From: a virus
Virus record (IMG/VR): IMGVR_UViG_3300030060_001026
Span: 1 to 36,301 of that record
DNA: 36,301 nt
Direction: 5' to 3' (one strand)
Part shown: in pieces, positions 23,037 to 28,459 of the stretch
How the letters are laid out: each line of letters begins with the position of its first letter
Numbering within the stretch: the stretch's first letter is position 1
Translations under genes and position numbers: made by a program
The notes under the pieces: generated by a model
Told to the model about the DNA's origin: nothing
Databases searched by the model: none
What the model saw: the letters and a program-made list of their open reading frames with translations, nothing else

Positions 23037-23930
23037 TTAAGCTGCTAACTTAGTTGCAAATCCAGACGTATCGTCACCGTTTACATTGCCACTCTTTTTG
23101 AGCTTGAGCAATACAGCAACACCGGCAGGATCTAGAAACCTGTGATCTGATTTATCACCGTCAATAGTTGGTACTGTAATACTGTCAACACCATCATCAA
23201 ACGTCCACGTATCCGGGAAAGACTCACCGTCCTGTAGATCAATTACAAGTGTAACATTTATTTTGTTACGGATAGCCTTGATCATGTCCGATTGTGTGGT
23301 GTTCTCATTTCTAGATAGTGTGATGTGATACGTCCCTACATCGTGCATCATCATTTTACTAGCCTTAAGTATTTTAGTGTAATCATAGATAGCATCCAAG
23401 TCCAGATCCCATAGTTCGGGGATACGAATGTGAAATGGTTCATCAGTGAACACATTAGGACGCAGTGCAATACCTACACCTAGATCCCTAGCCTTGCGTA
23501 TTTTTGCTTGTACTTCCTTGATGAAACGTGCTTTGAAATGTTCAAAGTGTTCCTTCATTAGCAGCGTCCTAGTAATCCTAGCAACAGCTACGTGATGAGT
23601 GCCATTGTGTACCATGAAACGTTGCCCATGTCCCGAAAAAAATATACACTCTTTTGCACACTGTAAACTAGCACCAGCACAAGTGTTATAGCCAGAGATC
23701 CAATGAGGTGCACCTTGAAAACCTATGATCATAATCTCACTGAAGCTACCAGTTTTGTGCTCATCAGCGACCTTTTCAAGTTTGGTGTTGGTAGTTATGA
23801 GATTAGGTAACTTGGACCAATCGAACGACCCATCCTTACGCATTGCATTGGCAATCTTTGCACGTGCTTTAGCTCTACTCTCTATTACCAATGGATCATT
23901 CTCTGCTAGTGATTTAATTTGTTTTGTCAT
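23037..23930 (-). CDS. GP88-like phage protein (Pfam Gene product 88 type), 297 aa
   Basis: The signature is a glycine loop followed by spaced cysteines: SGYNTCAGASLQCAKEC (C84, C91, C95), as in the GP88 family known from mycobacteriophage and other phages or plasmids. Further conserved-looking segments are TRTLLMKEHFEHFKARF, GVGIALRPNVFTDEP and TYHITLSRNENTT. The three cysteines could bind a metal or Fe-S cluster; the activity of the family is unknown. A good promoter precedes it (TTGACG-17-TATTAT) with two palindrome copies further upstream, so it is the head of its own regulated unit. The ATG has a modest AAGGA about ten bases upstream. Confidence 0.78.
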   Translation of the reverse strand: MTKQIKSLAENDPLVIESRAKARAKIANAMRKDGSFDWSKLPNLITTNTKLEKVADEHKTGSFSEIMIIGFQGAPHWISGYNTCAGASLQCAKECIFFSGHGQRFMVHNGTHHVAVARITRTLLMKEHFEHFKARFIKEVQAKIRKARDLGVGIALRPNVFTDEPFHIRIPELWDLDLDAIYDYTKILKASKMMMHDVGTYHITLSRNENTTQSDMIKAIRNKINVTLVIDLQDGESFPDTWTFDDGVDSITVPTIDGDKSDHRFLDPAGVAVLLKLKKSGNVNGDDTSGFATKLAA

Positions 23931-23968
23931 TGTGCTCTAGTCCTTATGTGTAATTGATTATGTGAATA

Positions 23969-23997
23969 ATAATATTGTAATATTTTTGGTGCGTCAA
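23969..23997 (-). promoter_or_regulatory. Sigma-70-like promoter of the GP88-like gene
   Basis: TTGACG (23997-23992), a 17-base spacer, then TATTAT (23974-23969) on the minus strand; both boxes are one mismatch from consensus with ideal spacing. Expected transcript start is about 30 bases upstream of the ATG. Palindrome copy 3 lies 13 bases upstream of the -35 box. Confidence 0.75.
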
Positions 23998-24010
23998 TCC
24001 TTACTAAAAG

Positions 24011-24025
24011 TTACTATGGTAGTAA
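24011..24025. repeat. Palindrome copy 3 (TTACTA-TGG-TAGTAA)
   Basis: It lies 13 bases upstream of the -35 box of the GP88-like promoter and 30 bases from copy 4. The conserved AAAAG flank faces the promoter. The pair of copies 3 and 4 has a 45-base period, a little over four helical turns, which would allow cooperative binding on one DNA face. Confidence 0.78.
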
Positions 24026-24044
24026 GATTTTTGCGAACCCATCC

Positions 24045-24200
24045 CTACTCAAAAGTTACTATGATAGTAAGATTTTCAACGTCAATTTGATTATGTTTTT
24101 CATGCCATGTTTCGATGGCGCATGGTGGTATATCGTGCATCGGTTTAGGTGCTGCAGTATCTACCCAAGATGATCTTAAAGGTTTATGTTCATATTGCAT
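24045..24200 (-). CDS. Possible small protein, 51 aa
   Basis: An open frame with ATG and GGAG nine bases upstream, about 32 bases after a plausible transcript start. The product (starting MQYEHKPLRSSWVD, with CAIETWHEKHNQID in the middle) has an ordinary amino-acid mix for this phage. Its last codons run through palindrome copy 4 and encode NLTIIVTFE. No family is recognised. It may be a chance frame in a regulatory stretch. Confidence 0.45.
   Translation of the reverse strand: MQYEHKPLRSSWVDTAAPKPMHDIPPCAIETWHEKHNQIDVENLTIIVTFE
24056..24070. repeat. Palindrome copy 4 (TTACTA-TGA-TAGTAA)
   Basis: Same dyad and flanks (AAAAG before, GATTTT after) as copy 3. It falls inside the 3' end of a possible 51-residue minus-strand gene. 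Confidence 0.75.
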
Positions 24201-24238
24201 TTTGTATGACTCCATGCGGTTAAATGTTTAGCGTCTAC

Positions 24239-24267
24239 ATTGTCGCTCATATAATTTGATACGTCAA
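24239..24267 (-). promoter_or_regulatory. Possible promoter of the 51-aa gene
   Basis: TTGACG (24267-24262), a 17-base spacer, then GACAAT (24244-24239) on the minus strand. The -35 is good and the -10 has four of six matches. The left arm of an inverted repeat lies directly upstream. Confidence 0.4.
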
Positions 24268-24268
24268 T

Positions 24269-24366
24269 AAGCCCATTTAAAGCGTTTGTGAGCGCGTTTG
24301 AGTGCGCTTGTGGTGGTGTACTACCTAAAACGTCTTAAAGCGCCTGTGCGGGCGTTTAAATGGCTT
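24269..24366. repeat. Imperfect inverted repeat enclosing a GCG-rich stretch
   Basis: Left arm AAGCCCATTTAAAGC (24269-24283) and right arm GCGTTTAAATGGCTT (24352-24366) are imperfect inverse complements around about 68 bases. The inside is rich in GCG words (GTGAGCGCG, GAGTGCGC) and holds a smaller bulged hairpin near 24335-24360. The composition differs sharply from the AT-rich surroundings. It could be a structured RNA, a replication signal or a protein-binding region. Confidence 0.5.
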
Positions 24367-24379
24367 ATGTGTATTGTCT

Positions 24380-24422
24380 TATTACTAGGACCTTTTCGTA
24401 TATGTATTACTAGGACCTTTTC
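24380..24422. repeat. 18-bp direct repeat, two copies
   Basis: TATTACTAGGACCTTTTC occurs at 24380-24397 and again at 24405-24422, a 25-bp period. Identical tandem sites of this size next to a terminator suggest a binding site for a regulator or replication protein. I found no third copy in the window by eye. Confidence 0.7.
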
Positions 24423-24430
24423 AATAGGCA

Positions 24431-24459
24431 TAAAAAAGACCGGGCAAAATGCCCGGCCT
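24431..24459 (-). terminator. Rho-independent terminator
   Basis: On the minus strand a perfect six-pair GC stem (CCGGGC, loop ATTTT, GCCCGG) is followed by a short C and a run of six T. It lies just after the stop of the 205-residue gene, and would end transcription from the leftward promoter at 25183. Confidence 0.85.
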
Positions 24460-24482
24460 ATAGTTTGGATTGGGTGGCTAGT

Positions 24483-25100
24483 TTACTGATTAGCAACCTT
24501 ATCAAGTTTCTTTTCAGTCTTAGTTTTAAACGTGCCTAGATTGTCTATGTTAGGTTTCTTGTGAATCTGCTGCATAGGCACTTGTAAATGGTCGCACAGC
24601 TTTTGCAGAAACTCAGCTTTTGACAAGCCACGTTTAACAGCACCATTGCAAACTGATTTTATCCAAGTATCTATATCGCTTGTGGTTTTTGTGGTGGTGG
24701 TAGCTTGCTCTTTCAAACGCTTTAGCACGGCTTGTGGTTTTCTACCAATGCCATCGCTCTGAACATCTACCCATTTTTGGTGGTCTTTATTCTGGATATC
24801 ACGACCAAACTGCACCAATGCGGAATAATCGTTATTCTTGTAGTCGTAAGCTTCAAGCTTGTCTGCACCGCCAACTTTCTTAGCATATGCTGTTAAGGTT
24901 TTTACGCCCATGCTATCCATTAAATTAACACTAGCAAGCGCAAGCTCATAAACTTGGCCTTTTGGTGCATAGGCTTTAACTTGTTTAGCGTCATTAGTTT
25001 TATAAAATGTGCAGAGCTTAGTCACAGCTTTTTTAGATGCTGCAGCTTTAACAGTTGAAAAACCTTGTGTTGCTTTTTTGGTGTTGAGTTTCTTTGACAT
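24483..25100 (-). CDS. Lys/Thr-rich protein of unknown function, 205 aa
   Basis: Start MSKKLNTKKATQG with AAAGG about nine bases upstream. The protein is basic throughout, with a Lys-rich N-terminus (STVKAAASKKAVTKL), a short Thr run (TTTTKTT) near residue 140, and a helical C-terminal domain (RGLSKAEFLQKLCDHLQVP) that resembles a small DNA- or protein-binding fold. I recognise no family. It is a single-gene unit: promoter with palindrome copy 5 upstream, strong terminator downstream. Being first on the leftward side of the divergent control region, it may be an early protein, for example one that takes over host functions or regulates the palindrome sites; this is inference. Confidence 0.8.
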   Translation of the reverse strand: MSKKLNTKKATQGFSTVKAAASKKAVTKLCTFYKTNDAKQVKAYAPKGQVYELALASVNLMDSMGVKTLTAYAKKVGGADKLEAYDYKNNDYSALVQFGRDIQNKDHQKWVDVQSDGIGRKPQAVLKRLKEQATTTTKTTSDIDTWIKSVCNGAVKRGLSKAEFLQKLCDHLQVPMQQIHKKPNIDNLGTFKTKTEKKLDKVANQ

Positions 25101-25154
25101 TTTATTACCTTTCAAAGTAAGTTTTAACTAAGCGTTATTGCTCAATTAGCTGCT

Positions 25155-25183
25155 TACCTAGCACGTAGTCACCTAGCCGTCAA
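25155..25183 (-). promoter_or_regulatory. Leftward promoter of the 205-aa gene
   Basis: TTGACG (25183-25178), a 17-base spacer, then a weak TAGGTA (25160-25155) on the minus strand. A weak -10 next to a palindrome suggests an activated promoter. Palindrome copy 5 lies eight bases upstream of the -35 box. Confidence 0.5.
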
Positions 25184-25191
25184 ACAAAAAG

Positions 25192-25206
25192 TTACTACCG
25201 TAGTAA
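25192..25206. repeat. Palindrome copy 5 (TTACTA-CCG-TAGTAA)
   Basis: Identical core to copy 2, with the AAAAAG flank facing the leftward promoter. It is the copy nearest the divergent control region. Confidence 0.78.
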
Positions 25207-25611
25207 TTTATTTGAATGCCCATTAAAACTATGGGGTATATATCTGGACCTTTGTAGTCCCCGGTAGGGTATTTGCAGCATCTCAAAACCAAAGCAGTCG
25301 TGAACACTCTTGTTCGGCAAGTGATTTGATAACACTTGTCTGTATTAGGTGCGTTGCTTTGCATATATGGTGTTAATTTTTAGATGATGCACATTATATG
25401 GAATTTTTACAGTTGAAGCATGGCATATGCTGCATTATTTTTGAGAACAAATGCGGGCCGGGCATGGGCCACCCCCCGGTCCCCCGATACGTGTATACGT
25501 AGAAATACACAGATTAGGAAAAATCACTGTTAACCAGTACGGCAAGTGACAATAATATGTGACCTATTAGACACACTTATATATTTTTTTAGTAGTTTTT
25601 GTATTTTTTAG
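25207..25611. other. Divergent intergenic control region
   Basis: About 400 bases without a convincing gene. It holds a small hairpin (GGAC-N7-GTCC near 25245), two copies of CGGCAAGTGA (25315-25324 and 25540-25549), a GC-rich patch near 25454-25487 and long T runs (25584-25590). Leftward and rightward transcription units start from its two sides, so it is a candidate for a control region or replication origin. Confidence 0.6.
25454..25487. other. GC-rich G/C-tract patch
   Basis: A 34-base patch of nearly pure G and C in AT-rich surroundings: GCGGGCCGGGCATGGGCC followed by ACCCCCCGGTCCCCCG. The C runs give two long G runs on the minus strand. It is followed by the near-palindrome TACGTGTATACGTA. 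It could be an origin element or a strongly structured RNA. Confidence 0.6.
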
Positions 25612-25640
25612 TTGACAGGGGTTGACGATGTGTGTATAAC
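25612..25640 (+). promoter_or_regulatory. Rightward promoter of the late/structural operon
   Basis: TTGACA (25612-25617), a 17-base spacer and TATAAC (25635-25640). A second -35-like TTGACG lies ten bases later (25622) with TACATA at 25645, so tandem starts are possible. It is the only strong plus-strand promoter I see before the plus-strand operon that begins at 25753. Confidence 0.75.
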
Positions 25641-25656
25641 TATATACATATAATAG

Positions 25657-25671
25657 ATCACTTAAAGTGAT
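25657..25671. promoter_or_regulatory. Perfect palindrome ATCACTTAAAGTGAT, probable operator
   Basis: Perfect 7-bp arms around one central A, placed about 10-25 bases after the expected transcript start of the rightward promoter. A repressor bound here would block initiation or early elongation. Its sequence is unrelated to the TTACTA-type palindromes. Confidence 0.65.
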
Positions 25672-25752
25672 ACACTTAAAACTCCCTTAAATAAAACTTA
25701 AAAAAATTCTAAGATATAACACTTAGATGTACACTTATAGTGAGGCAATTAA

Positions 25753-25920
25753 ATGGACATTAATTCTATTTCATTAATAGATATACTAATACGTGTTTGG
25801 CCTATACTGCTAGGTATAATAACTTTAATTATCGTATTAGCTAAAATGCATGGTGATATTGTCGTACTAAAAGAGAAAGTAAAGAGTTTATTTGATCTGT
25901 GGAACTCTAGATCTAAGTAA
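25753..25920 (+). CDS. Single-span membrane protein, 55 aa
   Basis: First gene of the plus-strand operon. GAGG lies seven bases before ATG. A membrane helix covers residues about 13-31 (LIRVWPILLGIITLIIVLA) followed by a charged amphipathic tail (DIVVLKEKVKSLFDLW) that looks like a coiled coil. The layout (short N-terminus out, helix, charged tail) suits a phage membrane protein such as a holin regulator or small holin, but no family is recognised. The stop is directly followed by the Usg-like ATG. Confidence 0.72.
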   Translation: MDINSISLIDILIRVWPILLGIITLIIVLAKMHGDIVVLKEKVKSLFDLWNSRSK

Positions 25921-26154
25921 ATGTTAGTTAGAGAACCAGTATTGTTACGTGTTTATTATTATTTGCCTGACTATAATAACTTAGTGCAGGAGTTTACGTG
26001 GGGTACTATAGATGTAATACCTGAGTATCCACGTATAAATAGATTTCTTAAATACTGGCACAGTAATATAGATGCTGTAATTGCCAGTATAGACTTAGAT
26101 CCATATAAGGAGCATATAGATGGACTTCAAGAATATACAATCACGTATAAGTAG
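25921..26154 (+). CDS. Usg-like protein, 77 aa
   Basis: The sequence RVYYYLPDYNNLVQEFTW, then VIPEYPRINRFLKYW and NIDAVIASID, matches the Usg family pattern (Y-x-x-P-D-x-x-x-L-x-Q-x-F-x-W, P-x-x-P-x-x-x-x-F-L-x-x-W). In Alphaproteobacteria usg lies beside trpF and is annotated, without firm proof, as linked to phosphoribosylanthranilate isomerase. No ribosome-binding site is evident; the ATG follows the previous stop without a gap, so it is probably translated by reinitiation. Why a phage late operon carries it is unknown. It also supports an alphaproteobacterial host. Confidence 0.8.
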   Translation: MLVREPVLLRVYYYLPDYNNLVQEFTWGTIDVIPEYPRINRFLKYWHSNIDAVIASIDLDPYKEHIDGLQEYTITYK

Positions 26155-26287
26155 TTGCCTACAATCTGTAGGTGACAGGTTATCTGTGTTGTTAATGGAC
26201 AGAGACTTTATGAGATTGGCAGTAGCTGTGCTAGTAATATTAGGTTTTCTAGCATTGGCTCTATCGTTTGGAAAGATGACTTTGTAA
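26120..26287 (+). CDS. Tail-anchored small membrane protein, 55 aa
   Basis: AAGGAG lies seven bases before ATG, inside the end of the Usg-like gene (35-base overlap). Residues 1-31 are charged and soluble (IQSRISSCLQSVGDRLSVLL), residues 33-49 form one membrane helix (LAVAVLVILGFLALALS) and a five-residue end follows. This C-terminal anchor arrangement is seen in some small phage lysis or membrane proteins. No family is recognised. Confidence 0.7.
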   Translation: MDFKNIQSRISSCLQSVGDRLSVLLMDRDFMRLAVAVLVILGFLALALSFGKMTL

Positions 26288-26289
26288 GA

Positions 26290-26475
26290 ATGCGTAAAGA
26301 TGATATTCTAACAGAGTTTTATGAAGCACTAAAGAATAAAACATTTAGAAATTTACATATACCACACAGTGATGTATTCTTTGTACGTGCTGCACTAGAG
26401 GATGCAACAGGGGTAAGATATAGTTTAGCACATGTAGAAAAGAGCATGATGCTTGAAGGATGGAAAGATGGCTAG
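26290..26475 (+). CDS. Small conserved-looking phage protein, 61 aa
   Basis: A soluble protein with the segments SDVFFVRAALEDATGV and LAHVEKSMMLEGW. Similar short proteins occur near the start of late operons of marine phages as far as I recall, with no known role. It starts two bases after the previous stop, with GGAAAG some distance upstream, and its 3' end overlaps the next gene by eight bases. Confidence 0.7.
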   Translation: MRKDDILTEFYEALKNKTFRNLHIPHSDVFFVRAALEDATGVRYSLAHVEKSMMLEGWKDG

Positions 26476-26734
26476 GAAAGCTGTTAAGTTTACAAAGAAA
26501 GATAAGAGTCCTACTGGTGGTTTGTCGGCAGCAGGTAGGGCAAAAGCTAATCGTGCAGGGCATAATCTAAAAGCACCTGTAACTGGTAAAGTTAAAAAAG
26601 GATCAAAGGCTGCTAATAGACGTAAGTCATTCTGTGCTAGAATGGGTGGCATGAAAAAGAAACTCACTAGTGCAAAAACTAGAAATGATCCAAACTCAAG
26701 GATCAATAAAGCTCTAAGGAAGTGGAAGTGTTAA
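26468..26734 (+). CDS. Basic Lys/Gly-rich phage protein, 88 aa
   Basis: The product (MARKAVKFTKKDKSPTGGLS to RINKALRKWKC) is very basic. Conserved-looking blocks are SPTGGLSAAGRAKANRAG and SFCARMGGMKKKLT, with two cysteines. Proteins of this pattern are frequent in the late regions of cyanophages and pelagiphages; they may be packaged or bind DNA, but no function is established. The ATG was chosen over an upstream TTG because GAAGGATGG lies just before it. Confidence 0.78.
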   Translation: MARKAVKFTKKDKSPTGGLSAAGRAKANRAGHNLKAPVTGKVKKGSKAANRRKSFCARMGGMKKKLTSAKTRNDPNSRINKALRKWKC

Positions 26735-27085
26735 ATGGAAGATAAATATAAAACTTTATACGAGGATGAAAAAGCAACATACTTAAAGTATAGAGATCCT
26801 GACAAAGCATCAGCAGATGGACATGAAGCAGATGCAGAGGCATATGCGAAAAGAATGGTAGAAAGAGCAAAAGCAAGAGATGCTAAAAAAACAATGAAAC
26901 CTAGACCACAGCCAAAAGCTAAAGGTGGTACTATTAAGAAACCTGCAATGGCCTATGGTGGTACAGCAAATATGAAAAAGCATATGTACGCTGCTGGTGG
27001 ACAAGTAACAGATAAGATGAAAGGTTTAAAAGCATTGGCGAAGAAAAGACCTGATGTAGTTAGAAAAATGGGATTCAATGTCTAA
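26735..27085 (+). CDS. Protein with YGG/KGG motifs, 116 aa
   Basis: The ATG follows the previous stop directly. The N-terminal half is charged and helical (EADAEAYAKRMVERAKARDA), the C-terminal half contains glycine-pair motifs (KAKGGTIKK, AMAYGGTANM, MYAAGGQVTD), which recur in other small proteins of this operon. Family not recognised. It overlaps the next gene by eight bases. Likely a structural or assembly accessory protein by location. Confidence 0.72.
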   Translation: MEDKYKTLYEDEKATYLKYRDPDKASADGHEADAEAYAKRMVERAKARDAKKTMKPRPQPKAKGGTIKKPAMAYGGTANMKKHMYAAGGQVTDKMKGLKALAKKRPDVVRKMGFNV

Positions 27086-27371
27086 ACCTGATCCTAAAAA
27101 GGGTACAGGTAAAAAACCAAAAGGTAGTGGACGTAGACTGTACACAGATGAAAACCCAAAGGATACGGTAAGCATAAAATTTGCTACACCTACTGATGCT
27201 AGGAAAACAGTAGCTAAAGTAAAAAGAGTAAAAAAACCATACGCACGTAAGATACAGATCTTGACAGTTATGGAGCAACGTGCTAAAGTTATGGGAAAGA
27301 ATGAGGTTGTTGCAATAGCTAAGAGGGCGAAGGAGCAACTTAAATTGGCAAACAAAAAAAGGAGAACATAA
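27078..27371 (+). CDS. Basic phage protein, 97 aa
   Basis: A Lys/Arg-rich protein with the segment GSGRRLYTDENPKDTVSIKF, then TDARKTVAKVKRV and ARKIQILTVMEQRAKVMGK. The first segment is familiar from proteins near structural genes of marine phages, without known role. The C-terminal half is a helix that could bind DNA or a virion partner. Overlaps the previous gene by eight bases. Confidence 0.75.
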   Translation: MSKPDPKKGTGKKPKGSGRRLYTDENPKDTVSIKFATPTDARKTVAKVKRVKKPYARKIQILTVMEQRAKVMGKNEVVAIAKRAKEQLKLANKKRRT

Positions 27372-27373
27372 CC

Positions 27374-27499
27374 ATGCCTATGCACAAAAAGAAGACAAAG
27401 AAAATGGCTAAAGGAGGTGCTACCAAAAAAATGATGTATGGTGGTATGTCTAAGAAAACTAAAAAAATGTCTAAAGGTGGAGCTGCCAGACGTAGGTAA
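27374..27499 (+). CDS. Basic GG-motif micropeptide, 41 aa
   Basis: AGGAG lies about nine bases before ATG. The product is made of Lys, Met and Gly pairs (MAKGGATKKMMYGGMSKK, then SKGGAARRR), a low-complexity basic peptide with three GG motifs. Its stop overlaps the next ATG (TAATG). Similar GG-bearing tails occur in neighbouring proteins, so a shared assembly or DNA-neutralising role is possible. Confidence 0.65.
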   Translation: MPMHKKKTKKMAKGGATKKMMYGGMSKKTKKMSKGGAARRR

Positions 27500-28218
27500 T
27501 GCCCAATCTAATTAGTAATGTACCCCACTTTAATTGTTGGGTTAGAAGAGAGTTTACTAGTAACCATCAGAATTATCACGGTGACTTTCTTCATGCGATT
27601 GCATTCGCAGTAAATACAATACCAGACAGATCACTTAGCTTTCAGATTGTATTTACAGGATGTGAAATAGATAGGGAGGATGGACCTACAGAAAACGTGC
27701 ATGGTGGAGCTATGTGGGCTAGAATGCCAATACAAGCATTAGTAGCTGACATACCTCTAGAAGATTGGCCTGAACCTATGGAAGACCACTTATGTCAACC
27801 TTGGGATTGTGAGTCACGTGATCATAGCACAGTCGTATTAGACAGAGTAAGTTCATCACCTTGGTTATGTAAAATAGGAGGTGATTTCTACACAGGTAAA
27901 TACTTATTTACCGTGGACTATACAGGTAATGATATTGCAGATGATCCTGCACAGCATAAGCAATCACACGTAATATATTTAACAGATGCTGGTAGCTGGA
28001 CAGGCAACTTTGTAGCATTACCTAATAATAGGGTTAGGGCTACGAGTCCTGCTTTATGGCGCACTGGAGAGGGTGCACCAGACTTTACACCCTCACAGTG
28101 GTCACATTCAGCAGAAGGCCATGAGTCTTACTTAGACCCATCTGTAACTTTTAACAATCTGTATTCAAATGGCAAAACAAACAAAAGCAAAAAGAGTAGT
28201 AAAAAAAGTAGCAAGTAA
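27499..28218 (+). CDS. Protein of unknown function, 239 aa
   Basis: A larger, neutral to acidic protein, Trp-, His- and Asp-rich, beta-strand-like throughout (segments FNCWVRREFTSNHQNYHG, QIVFTGCEIDRED, YLFTVDYTGND, DAGSWTGNFVALPN). The final 15 residues are a Lys/Ser tail encoded by DNA that also encodes the start of the next gene in another frame. I recognise no catalytic motif; the composition resembles a virion decoration or receptor-contacting protein, which is inference. Start overlaps the previous stop (TAATG). Confidence 0.78.
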   Translation: MPNLISNVPHFNCWVRREFTSNHQNYHGDFLHAIAFAVNTIPDRSLSFQIVFTGCEIDREDGPTENVHGGAMWARMPIQALVADIPLEDWPEPMEDHLCQPWDCESRDHSTVVLDRVSSSPWLCKIGGDFYTGKYLFTVDYTGNDIADDPAQHKQSHVIYLTDAGSWTGNFVALPNNRVRATSPALWRTGEGAPDFTPSQWSHSAEGHESYLDPSVTFNNLYSNGKTNKSKKSSKKSSK

Positions 28219-28459
28219 GTTAGCAAAAGCTAGTGCTGCACATAAGAAGCAGTCTAAGCAACTTAGTGCGCTTAAACTAAAAGCAGGTGGTAGCACCGTA
28301 AATAAATCAGGTAACTACACTCAGCCGGGTATGCGTAAAAGATTATTTAATAGTATTAAGGCTAGTGGAAAAGGCGGTGCTCCGGGGCAGTGGTCAGCAA
28401 GAAAGGCTCAAATGTTAGCAAAGCGTTACAAAGAAAAAGGTGGAGGATATAAATCTTAA
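28169..28459 (+). CDS. Basic phage protein, 96 aa
   Basis: The C-terminal block TQPGMRKRLFNSIKASGKGG, then APGQWSARKAQMLAKRYK, is a pattern that I have seen in many marine and other phage proteins near structural genes (G-x-W-S-A-R-K-A-Q-x-L-A). The N-terminus is Lys/Ala-rich (MAKQTKAKRVVKKVASKLAK). It probably binds DNA or a virion component; its role is unknown. It overlaps the previous gene by 50 bases, and its stop overlaps the ATG of the Cys-rich peptide. Confidence 0.82.
   Translation: MAKQTKAKRVVKKVASKLAKASAAHKKQSKQLSALKLKAGGSTVNKSGNYTQPGMRKRLFNSIKASGKGGAPGQWSARKAQMLAKRYKEKGGGYKS

Larger units (their letters stand above)
25573..25737. repeat. Four dispersed ACACTTA heptamers
   Basis: ACACTTA starts at 25573, 25672, 25719 and 25731, two copies extending to ACACTTATA. 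The CACTTA core also recurs in the palindrome at 25657-25671. Four identical heptamers in 165 bases around the rightward promoter suggest binding sites for one protein. Confidence 0.5.

Noticed and set aside
23019-23045. Palindrome copy 2 as a rho-independent terminator
   Set aside because: A six-pair AT-rich stem with a three-base loop is too weak, and the same dyad recurs beside promoters, so an operator is more likely.
24298-24489. 63-residue plus-strand frame over the inverted repeat and terminator
   Set aside because: It runs through the repeats and the terminator hairpin, has no ribosome-binding site, and is antisense to the end of the 205-residue gene.
25235-25330. Possible tRNA-like fold in the control region
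   Set aside because: A small stem and a GTTCG word are present, but there is no acceptor stem, anticodon arm or T loop in the right order.
25173-25364. 63-residue minus-strand frame in the control region
   Set aside because: It covers palindrome copy 5 and lies directly upstream of the leftward promoter; it has no ribosome-binding site and an odd Cys/Thr composition.
27026-27385. 119-residue minus-strand frame in the late operon
   Set aside because: Hydrophobic Phe/Leu/Cys-rich shadow of a Lys-rich gene on the plus strand.
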